This document shows positions 7,855 to 15,301 of a stretch of 22,468 nt of DNA, in pieces. The notes beneath the pieces are model-generated. The model did not search any database and was not told the origin of the DNA. It saw only the letters and a list, made by a program, of their open reading frames with translations. Source of the DNA: a virus; the IMG/VR virus record IMGVR_UViG_3300008110_005936, positions 18,852-41,319 of that record; one strand, given 5' to 3'. The translations under genes and the position numbers were made by a program. The first letter of the stretch is position 1. Each line of letters opens with the position of its first letter.

Positions 7855-7886
7855 TAAATATACAATAAAAAAATGAATTAACCAAC
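7855..7886 (-). promoter_or_regulatory. Bacteroidota-type promoter variant GTTGG-N19-TATATTTA
   Basis: GTTGG (7886-7882) is separated by exactly 19 bases from TATATTTA (7862-7855), the same geometry as the four stronger promoters in this window with one changed base in each box. It overlaps the last codons of hsp20. The predicted RNA start lies inside the 5' arm of the adjacent terminator stem. It would drive the 7.8-0 kb operon. Confidence 0.5.
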
Positions 7887-8276
7887 TTTTATTGAAACTT
7901 TCTTTGGCTTAGATTCTTCTTTTCTTTCTATAACCAATGTAAGAATACCATTTTTAAATTCTGCTTTAGCGCTTCTACCATCTAAATCTTTACCTAAAGT
8001 AATTCTTTCATCGATATTAGCTACTAATTCATCAAACGGCGTTTTTTCTTCCTTACTTTCTTTTTTTGCTTTGATTTCAATCTTATCCTCATAGCAATTG
8101 ATATCAATGTTTTTAGGTTCGTGTCCTAATACCGATAGAGCTATGTAGGCTTTTTCATCCTTTACATCAACTGCAAATTTAGAAGGAACAAATGTTCTCG
8201 AATGTGTTTCCCAAAGTGGTTTGTTATCAGCCACTAATAATTTCTCAACGAATTTGTCAAAATCTGAATAAAACAT
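7878..8276 (-). CDS. Hsp20/alpha-crystallin small heat-shock protein
   Basis: A 132-aa small chaperone. The alpha-crystallin domain runs from about residue 30 (FVPSKFAVDVKDEKAYIALSV) to residue 120, ending in the typical strand pair AEFKNGILTLVIERKEESKP. The C-terminal tail KKVSIKVG contains an I-x-V motif that normally binds a neighbouring dimer. It would hold unfolding phage or host proteins during infection; T4-like cyanophages carry similar genes. It is monocistronic: a 124-base leader region with an inverted repeat lies upstream and a terminator downstream. Confidence 0.92.
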   Translation of the reverse strand: MFYSDFDKFVEKLLVADNKPLWETHSRTFVPSKFAVDVKDEKAYIALSVLGHEPKNIDINCYEDKIEIKAKKESKEEKTPFDELVANIDERITLGKDLDGRSAKAEFKNGILTLVIERKEESKPKKVSIKVG

Positions 8277-8339
8277 AATTAAATAATTTTTAAGTTAAAC
8301 AATATACCCTATATGTTCAACTTTTATACCAACCCTCTT

Positions 8340-8383
8340 TTTGTAACAATTTACTGACAAAATTACATTAACTTTGTTACAAA
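8340..8383. repeat. Inverted repeat upstream of hsp20
   Basis: TTTGTAACAA (8340-8349) and TTGTTACAAA (8374-8383) are exact reverse complements, ten bases each, 24 bases apart, in the otherwise empty 124-base gap between the HD hydrolase and hsp20. The spacing would place both half-sites on the same DNA face or form a stem. A regulator-binding site or an RNA hairpin is possible; there is no T-tract, so it is not a standard terminator. Confidence 0.5.
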
Positions 8384-8400
8384 TCGGAAAATTAGTCAGA

Positions 8401-9048
8401 TTAAATTTCGTTACTTTGTGATTCTATTACTGTGGATATATGGTCCGCCCAATGCATTATATATGGAATCTTATATTTCATTCTCTTACTAATATCAAAT
8501 ACCTTTAAGTACTTCATATTATCTTCATCATATAATCCATCAGTAAGTTTCATACCAAAATATTCGGCCTCTGAAAAAGTAATACCATATTGTTGTAATA
8601 CGAATATAGTTCTATCCGTATGAGTCATATGGTGTAATTCTGGGTTAGCTGTATATACTTTACCTTGGTTCTTAATATGCCAATCCGAAGGATTTGGGAT
8701 GTAGTATGGTTTATTTTTTAAACCCAATTTACCTAAGTCGTGATGTAATGCGACAAATATTAATTCTTCGTCTGTAAAATCTACTTTACCGCCCAACTGA
8801 ACAAATAATTCTTTAACTTTAAGTGCGTTTTTACAAACATTGAAAATGTGGTCAATGTAACCACCTGTATAACAATTATGGTATCCTGCATTACCACTTG
8901 CTGGCGCAATTGCAAGATTTTGCCCTAACTCACCTTCAGAATACATATGTAAAAGCCTCTCTAATCTTTCACCTGTAAAATACTTCTTAACTACTGCTAT
9001 GAACTTATCGTAGTTTTCTTTCAATTCTTTTTCTGTCTTTTGTTTCAT
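8401..9048 (-). CDS. HD-domain metal-dependent phosphohydrolase
   Basis: A 215-aa protein with the HD signature spread in the usual order: His67 (GGYIDHIFNV), His103-Asp104 (ALHHDLGKLG), further His around 139-143 (ELHHMTH) and Asp202 (MHWADHIST). HD hydrolases cleave phosphate esters of nucleotides or RNA. The pattern is close to the HD domain of 3'-5' exonuclease YhaM-type and to HD proteins carried by T4-like marine phages. It could act in nucleotide recycling or in removal of signalling nucleotides. It has its own host-type promoter at 9110-9141. Confidence 0.87.
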   Translation of the reverse strand: MKQKTEKELKENYDKFIAVVKKYFTGERLERLLHMYSEGELGQNLAIAPASGNAGYHNCYTGGYIDHIFNVCKNALKVKELFVQLGGKVDFTDEELIFVALHHDLGKLGLKNKPYYIPNPSDWHIKNQGKVYTANPELHHMTHTDRTIFVLQQYGITFSEAEYFGMKLTDGLYDEDNMKYLKVFDISKRMKYKIPYIMHWADHISTVIESQSNEI

Positions 9049-9109
9049 ATTTAAGTTTTAATTTTCTAGTGCTGTCTGCTTTCTGTTTAAGTATTATAAA
9101 AAGATACCT

Positions 9110-9141
9110 CAAATATACAAAAATTTTTTCAAATTTCCAAA
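9110..9141 (-). promoter_or_regulatory. Host-type promoter for the HD hydrolase gene
   Basis: TTTGG (9141-9137), 19 bases, TATATTTG (9117-9110), exactly as at 9471-9502 and 20992-21023. It matches the Bacteroidetes -33 TTG / -7 TAnnTTTG consensus. It begins at the base after the stop of the upstream gene and leaves a leader of about 55 bases before the HD gene. Confidence 0.8.
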
Positions 9142-9465
9142 TTAATACAGGTCTTTTTTTGTCAAAATTTTGTAAAGTATTTCCACTTCCTCTTCTGTGG
9201 TTAATTCTGGCAGGTCCTCATCGAATAATCGCATGGTATATAAGGTAACCCCTTCTTCGGATTCAAACTCTGTTGATTCGGATGACCACAATGATGGGAT
9301 TGATTCTAAATTATTTTCTAACTCTTGTTGTGTTACATCAATAAGTGGTATGATGTAGTAATGGTAAGTATCTTCTAAATTTTCATCCTTCACCTCTAAT
9401 TTGATGCATGGATTCCATTTAGTAAAACTAACGTCTGTTATCGGAGTTTCTGGTACAACTATCAT
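9142..9465 (-). CDS. Acidic 107-aa protein, unknown
   Basis: A 107-aa, strongly acidic protein (MIVVPETPITDVSFTKW at the start, TEEEVEILYKILTKKDLY at the end) predicted as mixed strand and helix. No motif, cysteine pair or membrane segment. It has no internal Met before about residue 77, so the ATG at 9465 is the only good start, only five bases downstream of a -7 box; its mRNA is probably leaderless. An acidic small early protein could be a host-protein inhibitor or DNA mimic, but nothing in the sequence shows this. Confidence 0.75.
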   Translation of the reverse strand: MIVVPETPITDVSFTKWNPCIKLEVKDENLEDTYHYYIIPLIDVTQQELENNLESIPSLWSSESTEFESEEGVTLYTMRLFDEDLPELTTEEEVEILYKILTKKDLY

Positions 9466-9470
9466 AACCG

Positions 9471-9502
9471 CAAATATAAGAATAATATTTGATTAAACCA
9501 AA
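9471..9502 (-). promoter_or_regulatory. Host-type promoter, probable leaderless transcript
   Basis: TTTGG (9502-9498), 19 bases, TATATTTG (9478-9471), then CGGTT and the ATG at 9465. Transcription should begin at or within a few bases of the ATG, leaving no room for a ribosome-binding site. Confidence 0.8.
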
Positions 9503-9504
9503 TA

Positions 9505-10083
9505 TTATACTAATTTTTTAGATATGGGTATTTCTAATATATTTGTTTTTTTATATCTGTATTTTGAATTTAACATAGCATCGCATTTTGGATTACTTAT
9601 ATTCAAATAATTCATCAACTTAATTCTATCTATGCCGGTTTCGAAAATACCCTCATACGTTATAAATAATTCTATATGTGGGTTATTTAAAATATCATTT
9701 TGCATTACATTGATATCTGATTCAATTGATTTTATTTTATCTTCATTTTCAATAACCCAATTTAAGTCTACCAAATAATTACTATGCCAAACATTTGTTT
9801 CTAATGCAATGGCATTACTTTCTGCACATTCTCTTACGTTTGTACGAGTTATTCCTATAATTTTATCCCAATGAAAATGTTTTACTCTATTCCACTCTTC
9901 ACCCGGAAATACTTTAACAACCATCGGGTCATTTTCTTTTCTCAATTTATTTAAAAATATATTAACATCATTTCTCCATTCTGAAAATGGTTCGTGCATA
10001 TATTCTATATTGGTTTCATATCCAATCCATTCACCAATTCTAGTACCACCAACTCTGCCTGCGGCAATTAATAATATTCTCAT
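9505..10083 (-). CDS. P-loop sulfotransferase-like protein A
   Basis: A 192-aa protein that starts directly with a sulfotransferase-type phosphate loop, LLIAAGRVGGTRIGEWIGYE, in place of a Walker A with GK. EYMHEPFSEW follows, a position where sulfotransferases recognise acceptor. A 3'-phosphate-binding segment is seen in GITRTNVRECAESNAIALE. Sulfotransferases use PAPS to sulfate hydroxyls or amines on sugars and peptides. Proteins with this fold are frequent in marine phages, with unknown acceptors. It follows the second sulfotransferase-like gene with a one-base gap. Confidence 0.78.
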   Translation of the reverse strand: MRILLIAAGRVGGTRIGEWIGYETNIEYMHEPFSEWRNDVNIFLNKLRKENDPMVVKVFPGEEWNRVKHFHWDKIIGITRTNVRECAESNAIALETNVWHSNYLVDLNWVIENEDKIKSIESDINVMQNDILNNPHIELFITYEGIFETGIDRIKLMNYLNISNPKCDAMLNSKYRYKKTNILEIPISKKLV

Positions 10084-10084
10084 A

Positions 10085-10612
10085 TTAAATCATATTACGT
10101 TTACCATTTCTATACTTCTTAGAATTATCTAATTTTAAAACAGTCGATATTTTTAAATAATCTTCTACTGATTTTAAACCATTACCATAATATAAATCCT
10201 CATATGTAATGTGTAAGCAATTTTCACACTTACTTAGTATCTGATTTTCTTCTTTTATAATTTGCTCCATACGATTTAATTCATTGGTATTTTCTTTTAA
10301 GAATGAATCATCTATTGTATATGGAGAAAAATATTTTTTAACATGTTCTGCGTATAACCTACTTTCAGCTTGCTCTTTTAGATTATTTCTGACAAGAACA
10401 ATACACTTATCAAAACTATTTCTAACTAAATCATATTTAGCTTCCGATGGAGTTAATTTTATTATAATATTTTCTACATCATTTATTATTTTTGAAAAAT
10501 TTTTATTGTTATAAAACCCTTCTCTTTGATAATCACATTTATAATGGGTCATCAACAGTTGAGCTAACGATGTTGAACCCGTTCTGTGAGTTGTGTATAT
10601 TAGTAGTTTCAT
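10085..10612 (-). CDS. P-loop sulfotransferase-like protein B
   Basis: A 175-aa relative of the preceding family member. The loop YTTHRTGSTSLAQLL (7-21) is the PAPS 5'-phosphosulfate binding site. CIVLVRNNLKEQAESRLYAE (about 70-90) is the 3'-phosphate motif, with the Arg and Ser of the family. It is short for a sulfotransferase (usually over 230), missing much of the C-terminal cap. The P-loop is at the extreme N-terminus, so the ATG at 10612 is firm, giving a 74-base overlap with the end of the SGNH gene upstream. Confidence 0.78.
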   Translation of the reverse strand: MKLLIYTTHRTGSTSLAQLLMTHYKCDYQREGFYNNKNFSKIINDVENIIIKLTPSEAKYDLVRNSFDKCIVLVRNNLKEQAESRLYAEHVKKYFSPYTIDDSFLKENTNELNRMEQIIKEENQILSKCENCLHITYEDLYYGNGLKSVEDYLKISTVLKLDNSKKYRNGKRNMI

Positions 10613-11399
10613 TTTTAATAAAATTTATAATAAAATTTGCTATATTAATATGCCCATCATAACTAGGATGCCAATCGTTTATCCAACCATTAGTATCCGC
10701 ATATATTGTTAGGTTTAATTCGTCCACAAATCCGTACATCCCTCTCGGATGTATTTCCATTAGATTAGTTGGTTTCGATAAATATTTTGGCCAAATATCT
10801 TCATTTATAATATATGTAGTTATTCCCATTGATTTTAAAATCTTTGTAAATTCTACAATTCTCCAAATACTACGTTCATAATATTTTTCAGTCATAATAA
10901 ATTCTGAAAAAAAATTGCGAATTGTATCGTATTTGGTTTTATTTAACTTTAAATTATTATTTTTTAAATCCTCTTGACTGTTTACATATTTTAATATATT
11001 TTCAGATTCTTTACGATACTCTTTTAGTAAACTAGTAACAAATATAGGTTTAAGAAAATAAGGAGAATCAAACATATTAGTTCCCATTAAAGTATTTTGT
11101 TTTAAAAAAGGAAAATCAAATCTACCAATGGTAGATGTTTGTATTATAACAATGTCGGATGGAGTGATAGTTGATGTATGTTCCAATAATGTATCAAAAA
11201 TAGTATCAGTAGTAATACCATTTTTGGATAAATCCACTAACTCTAATGATAACGAGTCTGCGACAATCTCATTCCAAATTTTTTTACCAGCTACTATATA
11301 GTTTTTAAAAGGACTAAGATAGTTATGAGCCGGATTATCAAAATATTTACATCCATGTCCTGCAGTAAAGCTATCCCCAAATGTCCAAAGTTTACTCAT
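10539..11399 (-). CDS. SGNH hydrolase-like protein 1
   Basis: A 286-aa SGNH-fold protein. Block I is WTFGDSFTAGHG (Ser10 nucleophile). A block II-like KNGITTDTIFD lies near residue 58, strand SDIVIIQTS near 81, and block V is DWHPSYDGH near 240 with the catalytic Asp-x-His arrangement. It is the first of three tandem relatives, longer than the others because of an insert of about 50 residues in the middle and a 20-residue C-terminal tail. That tail is read from the DNA that also encodes the P-loop of sulfotransferase B in another frame. Confidence 0.8.
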   Translation of the reverse strand: MSKLWTFGDSFTAGHGCKYFDNPAHNYLSPFKNYIVAGKKIWNEIVADSLSLELVDLSKNGITTDTIFDTLLEHTSTITPSDIVIIQTSTIGRFDFPFLKQNTLMGTNMFDSPYFLKPIFVTSLLKEYRKESENILKYVNSQEDLKNNNLKLNKTKYDTIRNFFSEFIMTEKYYERSIWRIVEFTKILKSMGITTYIINEDIWPKYLSKPTNLMEIHPRGMYGFVDELNLTIYADTNGWINDWHPSYDGHINIANFIINFIKNETTNIHNSQNGFNIVSSTVDDPL

Positions 11400-12067
11400 A
11401 TTAAAAATTTATAAAAATAATCTGATTGAATAAATTGTCCTTTTTCACCAAAATGACTATCGATTAATTTACCCCCTGTCTCTGTAGTTATATCTTCTGC
11501 GCCCAGCCTTATCAAATCTTCCCTAAAATTATTTGTTGATAAATAATGGGGTTTGTTTAATTTTTTATCAAATGTCCAATAGATTAATTTAAATCCAATT
11601 AATTTAGATAATAAATTTATAATTACCTCCCAATTATAAACTTCATTAATCCATTGAGTGTTAGTTCTATTATACAGAATTGAATTAACAACATCTATAT
11701 TTATACCATTTAATAAAACAGGATTATCAATGTGTTCCGGTTTAAATTGATTGGGCCTTATTGTAACAAATCCATTCGTTGTTTCATCTACTAATCTAAA
11801 TCTTTGAACGTAACCCCAACCAATGATAACAATATCGTATTTTTGTATTTGCTCCACACATCTACAAAACATATCAAATATATCATAGTTGGATTGGCCT
11901 GAAACAGCCATATTTTTTAGTTCCGTTCCTAATTCTTTTGATAGTAATTCGGACCAGCTTTTTGGGAAAGTACCACCCCTATATTCTTTGTAATACTTAA
12001 ATCTTCTTTCTTTAGTTTTACCAAAGATAGCTGAATTGTTATCACCAAATACCCATAACTTATTCAT
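11396..12067 (-). CDS. SGNH-like protein 2, nucleophile replaced
   Basis: A 223-aa paralogue of the next gene upstream: both begin MNKLWVFGD and share NYxIF, DIVIIGW, RFRLV and FVTIRPN. The catalytic block I of the family, GDS, is GDN here (FGDNNSA, residues 7-13), so the nucleophile Ser10 is Asn; a Ser at 12 is not in the usual position. The C-terminal DSHFGEKG retains the His. It is either a non-catalytic partner of its active paralogues or a binding protein. Overlaps the next gene by four bases (ATGA). Confidence 0.8.
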   Translation of the reverse strand: MNKLWVFGDNNSAIFGKTKERRFKYYKEYRGGTFPKSWSELLSKELGTELKNMAVSGQSNYDIFDMFCRCVEQIQKYDIVIIGWGYVQRFRLVDETTNGFVTIRPNQFKPEHIDNPVLLNGINIDVVNSILYNRTNTQWINEVYNWEVIINLLSKLIGFKLIYWTFDKKLNKPHYLSTNNFREDLIRLGAEDITTETGGKLIDSHFGEKGQFIQSDYFYKFLI

Positions 12068-12070
12068 AAA

Positions 12071-12748
12071 TTATTTTTTAGATATTAAATCATAAAAATA
12101 TTCAGATAATATTTTGTGGCCGTTCTCACTATAATGTCCATCGTTTATATATCCATTAGTTTCATCTGATATCTTTTCTAAATCTTTTATACATTCAATT
12201 TTAATAATATTCATATTATTATTAATAAATTGAAATGGAGACCAATGAATTACCTTACATTTATTATTTAAATAAAGATTTATTATTTTGATAAATCTAT
12301 TTACTTCATATTGAAATAACGCATTATCCCTATTAATCAGTAATTCGGTTATAGTTTTTAATGATATATTTTCAAATTCTTCTGTATTTGTTAGTGTACT
12401 TTGGGAGAACGATACGGTATCCAAATTGAAATTATTTGGTCTAATTGTTACAAAAGAATTGTTTTTACCAACTAATCGAAATCTAAGGGTAGATGACCAA
12501 CCAATAATTACAATATCATTTTCTTTTATACTATCTATAACATCCAATATTGTTTCAAATATAGTATAATTATCGATACCACCTATTGCACAATTAATTA
12601 ACCTATGTTGGATTTTTAAACTTAAAAAATCTCCCCAAACAAGTGGGGTATATCCTTTCCAATTTTTATACTTTAATCTCCAACTTTCTAAATTATTTAA
12701 TTTATTTGTTGCAGAGAAGGAATCGCCAAATACCCATAACTTATTCAT
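12071..12748 (-). CDS. SGNH hydrolase-like protein 3
   Basis: A 225-aa SGNH-fold protein with block I WVFGDSFSA (Ser10), a block II-like CAIGGIDN near residue 55, a strand NDIVIIGWSS near 78, and block V NDGHYSENGH near 205. The catalytic Ser and His are both in place, so this copy should be active, unlike paralogue 2. Activity on acylated sugars or lipids is the family norm; the substrate here is unknown. A TATATTTG sequence lies just before its ATG but without a -33 box. Confidence 0.8.
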   Translation of the reverse strand: MNKLWVFGDSFSATNKLNNLESWRLKYKNWKGYTPLVWGDFLSLKIQHRLINCAIGGIDNYTIFETILDVIDSIKENDIVIIGWSSTLRFRLVGKNNSFVTIRPNNFNLDTVSFSQSTLTNTEEFENISLKTITELLINRDNALFQYEVNRFIKIINLYLNNKCKVIHWSPFQFINNNMNIIKIECIKDLEKISDETNGYINDGHYSENGHKILSEYFYDLISKK

Positions 12749-12758
12749 TCAAATATAA

Positions 12759-12854
12759 TTAAGAATGCTTTGCCTTAATGGCTGCGAATAAGATTTGTAA
12801 TAATGATAAAGAAGCCGCTTTATCGGAAGGAGTAGCTGATGTTTTTGTGCTCAT
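12759..12854 (-). CDS. 31-aa peptide next to the ATP-grasp/Hint gene
   Basis: A 31-codon ORF fills the gap between the ATP-grasp/Hint gene (11 bases upstream) and SGNH protein 3 (10 bases downstream). It begins MSTKTSATPSDKAAS (Ser/Thr/Lys-rich) and ends in a helical LLQILFAAIKAKHS. Its tight fit, and an A-rich sequence before the ATG as in neighbouring genes, argue it is translated. It has no cysteine and only one acidic residue. A link to the ATP-grasp-like protein is conjecture. Confidence 0.5.
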   Translation of the reverse strand: MSTKTSATPSDKAASLSLLQILFAAIKAKHS

Positions 12855-12865
12855 TTTATTTAAAT

Positions 12866-14719
12866 TTATTTTTGTTCATCATATACTAAAATACCATTAG
12901 CATAAAAATTATGATTATTTTCTACAAATAAGTTATATGTTTGAATAGGTGATACTATTTCTGTTATAGATTCAATTTCAACTTTGTTACCATTAATATC
13001 AATACATACACTACTAATATCCATTTTAAGGATTTCACCATTATACCATTCTTTTGTTTTTTCTGGACTATATGATATTAATGTACCATCTATATTATAA
13101 TATGGATGGTCAAATGTGTTTAAAATGGATGTACCATTTTTGAATTTAATTTCTATAATATCATTTTGTATTGGAGAAACTATTTCTAATACTTTATTTA
13201 ATTCTTTTTGGTTTGTATTGAAATTGAAAGACCAAACTAAATCACCCACTACTACATCTTTTATCTCTTTCTCAATTCCATCCATTGATATTAGTGTATC
13301 TTCCGAAAAACAACAATAAGGGTATGTGTGACATTTATTGTGTAATAATATATTACCAACATTATTTTTGGTAATATCATTATGCGTTGTACCGGCAACA
13401 AATACATCATCAGGCTCTATGTCTAAAATAGTAATACTACCGGAATACCATACATTTTCTTTAGATATTATTGGCAGAGCAATTTGATTTGTAGTTACTA
13501 TATAATCATTTAAGTTAACATCAGCCGCACTTACGAATCGTATATTATTATCAACCGAACTACTTATTACTAATAATTCACTATTAGATAATATACTAGA
13601 ACCACTAATTGTATCATTACCATATACTATATTAACTAACCAACCCTCATAAGCTTTGTTAGTAATAAAATTTACCGAAGATGTTTCGTATGTGATAGTA
13701 TTCAATTCAGATGATGATATATACCAATCCAATGTTTCTTCCGCTGAAGCTGTCAAACTTAAATTAGGGAATCGAACCGATTTTATAGTATCTCCCATTG
13801 ATAGCGTTTCTATGTTAACCACTTCTTCAATACCATTGACTATTTTAACAACTTCATAGCTGCCGGGTACACCAAATGATAAATAATTTGGGTTAGAGAA
13901 GTACATAGCTCTCCATTTATTATCAAGTCTATTGTTTGTATAGGTTATAATAGATGTATCTAATGGTAATTGATTGTTGGTGATACTAATACCAATTGGT
14001 ATCATAGTTTCAACATCTGATAATAAAATAACATTTAATCGTATTATATTACTAATTTTACCAGCAGCATTTAAATTTGTATTTATTTCAAATTCTTGTA
14101 TCATATAATCATCCGCTAATTCGGATTTTAAAGTATCCAATTGCGTTGATGATGTAATATTATAAAAAGCTGGATAGTCAATTCTATCAAAATCTGGCAA
14201 AGACTTCTTTACTATTACATTTGGTGATAATCCATTATCAACTAAATTAGTTAGATTATCTAAAATTGAATCATCGTCTGTATATTTAACATATGTCTTT
14301 GGTAGTATATTTTCATTATTCGAATCAAACAACAATTTTGCAACAGCCGATTTATCTCTACAATATGTATCATCTATAATAGCTGTTGCATCATATGAAC
14401 ACCTTAAATAAAATGTATTAGGTTCATCTGTTATAGATGGTGCAACCACACTATTATTATTTACCCAAATAGTTGAAAATTCTATTGAAAATTCATTACA
14501 TTTGGCTTCAAACAAATTTAATACCGCATCAACAACGTGCTTCTTTTTATATATCATTACAAATTTAGTGTACGAATTATTTACCAAATATGTAAATAAT
14601 GGGTCTAAATCCATATATGGTACATCCGGCAGATATAAATCTGCATCTGTATTTATTTCTAATAATTTGTATCCATTTTCTAATTTTAGGATATCGGCGC
14701 CTATCAATACACTTCTCAT
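12866..14719 (-). CDS. ATP-grasp-like protein fused to tandem Hint domains
   Basis: A 617-aa protein in three parts. Residues 1-260 look ATP-grasp-like: GYKLLEINTDAD (16-27), the segment YLRCSYDATAIIDDTYCRDK (104-123) leading into AKLLFDSN and ILPKTYV, VIVKK (168-172) and YMIQEFEIN (205-213). Residues about 275-462 read as a divergent Hint-like region ending NVGNILLHNKC. Residues 469-617 are a clear Hint domain: CCFSEDTLISMDG start, VVVGDLVWSF, NTFDHPYY block, and the ending NHNFYANGILVYDEQK. The normal terminal His-Asn is Tyr-Asp, and the chain stops four residues later, so splicing is unlikely but N-terminal cleavage at Cys469 or Cys470 is possible. Similar proteins occur in marine T4-like phages, possibly as virion components. 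Confidence 0.78.
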   Translation of the reverse strand: MRSVLIGADILKLENGYKLLEINTDADLYLPDVPYMDLDPLFTYLVNNSYTKFVMIYKKKHVVDAVLNLFEAKCNEFSIEFSTIWVNNNSVVAPSITDEPNTFYLRCSYDATAIIDDTYCRDKSAVAKLLFDSNNENILPKTYVKYTDDDSILDNLTNLVDNGLSPNVIVKKSLPDFDRIDYPAFYNITSSTQLDTLKSELADDYMIQEFEINTNLNAAGKISNIIRLNVILLSDVETMIPIGISITNNQLPLDTSIITYTNNRLDNKWRAMYFSNPNYLSFGVPGSYEVVKIVNGIEEVVNIETLSMGDTIKSVRFPNLSLTASAEETLDWYISSSELNTITYETSSVNFITNKAYEGWLVNIVYGNDTISGSSILSNSELLVISSSVDNNIRFVSAADVNLNDYIVTTNQIALPIISKENVWYSGSITILDIEPDDVFVAGTTHNDITKNNVGNILLHNKCHTYPYCCFSEDTLISMDGIEKEIKDVVVGDLVWSFNFNTNQKELNKVLEIVSPIQNDIIEIKFKNGTSILNTFDHPYYNIDGTLISYSPEKTKEWYNGEILKMDISSVCIDINGNKVEIESITEIVSPIQTYNLFVENNHNFYANGILVYDEQK

Positions 14720-14728
14720 ATTTTTTAT

Positions 14729-15301
14729 TTAAATTATTTTTTTTATTTCTTTATCTTTGTTTATAAATATTTCTAATTTGATTTTCCAATCATAAGTATC
14801 GTTGTAAATCAATAAAAAGCGATTACCAAATTGTTTTCTATATTCTGCTAAATTAGAATAGGCTAAATACCAACTATCTATTGTTATTTCAGTTGGATAT
14901 ACCCTATCTCTACCTTCGACTCTATTTATACAGGTTTCTAAGTCGCTGTATAGCATAATCATAGAAGTAAAATATCCTGCTTTTTCTAAGATACGTCTTT
15001 GTAGCATAATAATATCTACATCACGTCCGATACCATCTATAACAATATCTTTTCCATCATTTACCGCATTCTTAAACTTTTCATCATTTAATAGTTTAGA
15101 TTGTTCGAATAATTTTATAGAAGCTTCGAATTCTGAATTTGTGAAGTTCTTTATTTTTAATCCCAATCCACTCTGAATTAATAACTCTTCATAGATTATA
15201 TCAACATCTATATGTACAAATCCTGAAAGGTTGTTTTTAACAAATGTAGATTTACCACTTCCACCACTTCCGCATACAAATATAGCTTTTTTATTTCTCA
15301 T
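14729..15301 (-). CDS. P-loop kinase (AAA_33/zeta-toxin-like)
   Basis: A 190-aa P-loop kinase. Walker A is CGSGGSGKSTF (10-20), followed by HIDVDIIYEELL (substrate-binding DxD region), a Walker B-like DIVIDGIGRD near 89 and a lid-type Arg-rich GRDRVYPTE near 130. The pattern fits small nucleotide/sugar or polynucleotide 5'-kinases such as T4 Pnkp N-terminal domain, or zeta-type kinases. Its start overlaps the end of the nucleotidyltransferase gene by 11 bases. The substrate is not evident. Confidence 0.8.
   Translation of the reverse strand: MRNKKAIFVCGSGGSGKSTFVKNNLSGFVHIDVDIIYEELLIQSGLGLKIKNFTNSEFEASIKLFEQSKLLNDEKFKNAVNDGKDIVIDGIGRDVDIIMLQRRILEKAGYFTSMIMLYSDLETCINRVEGRDRVYPTEITIDSWYLAYSNLAEYRKQFGNRFLLIYNDTYDWKIKLEIFINKDKEIKKII

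Noticed and set aside
12750-12757. TATATTTG one base before the ATG of SGNH protein 3
   Set aside because: No TTTGG-like box 19 bases upstream (CCATT there); within an operon, and the sequence can arise by chance in AT-rich DNA.
12866-13320. Functional intein in the Hint protein
   Set aside because: The terminal His-Asn is Tyr-Asp, the protein ends four residues later so there is no C-extein, and the first Hint-like region ends HNKC without a proper nucleophile next to Asn.
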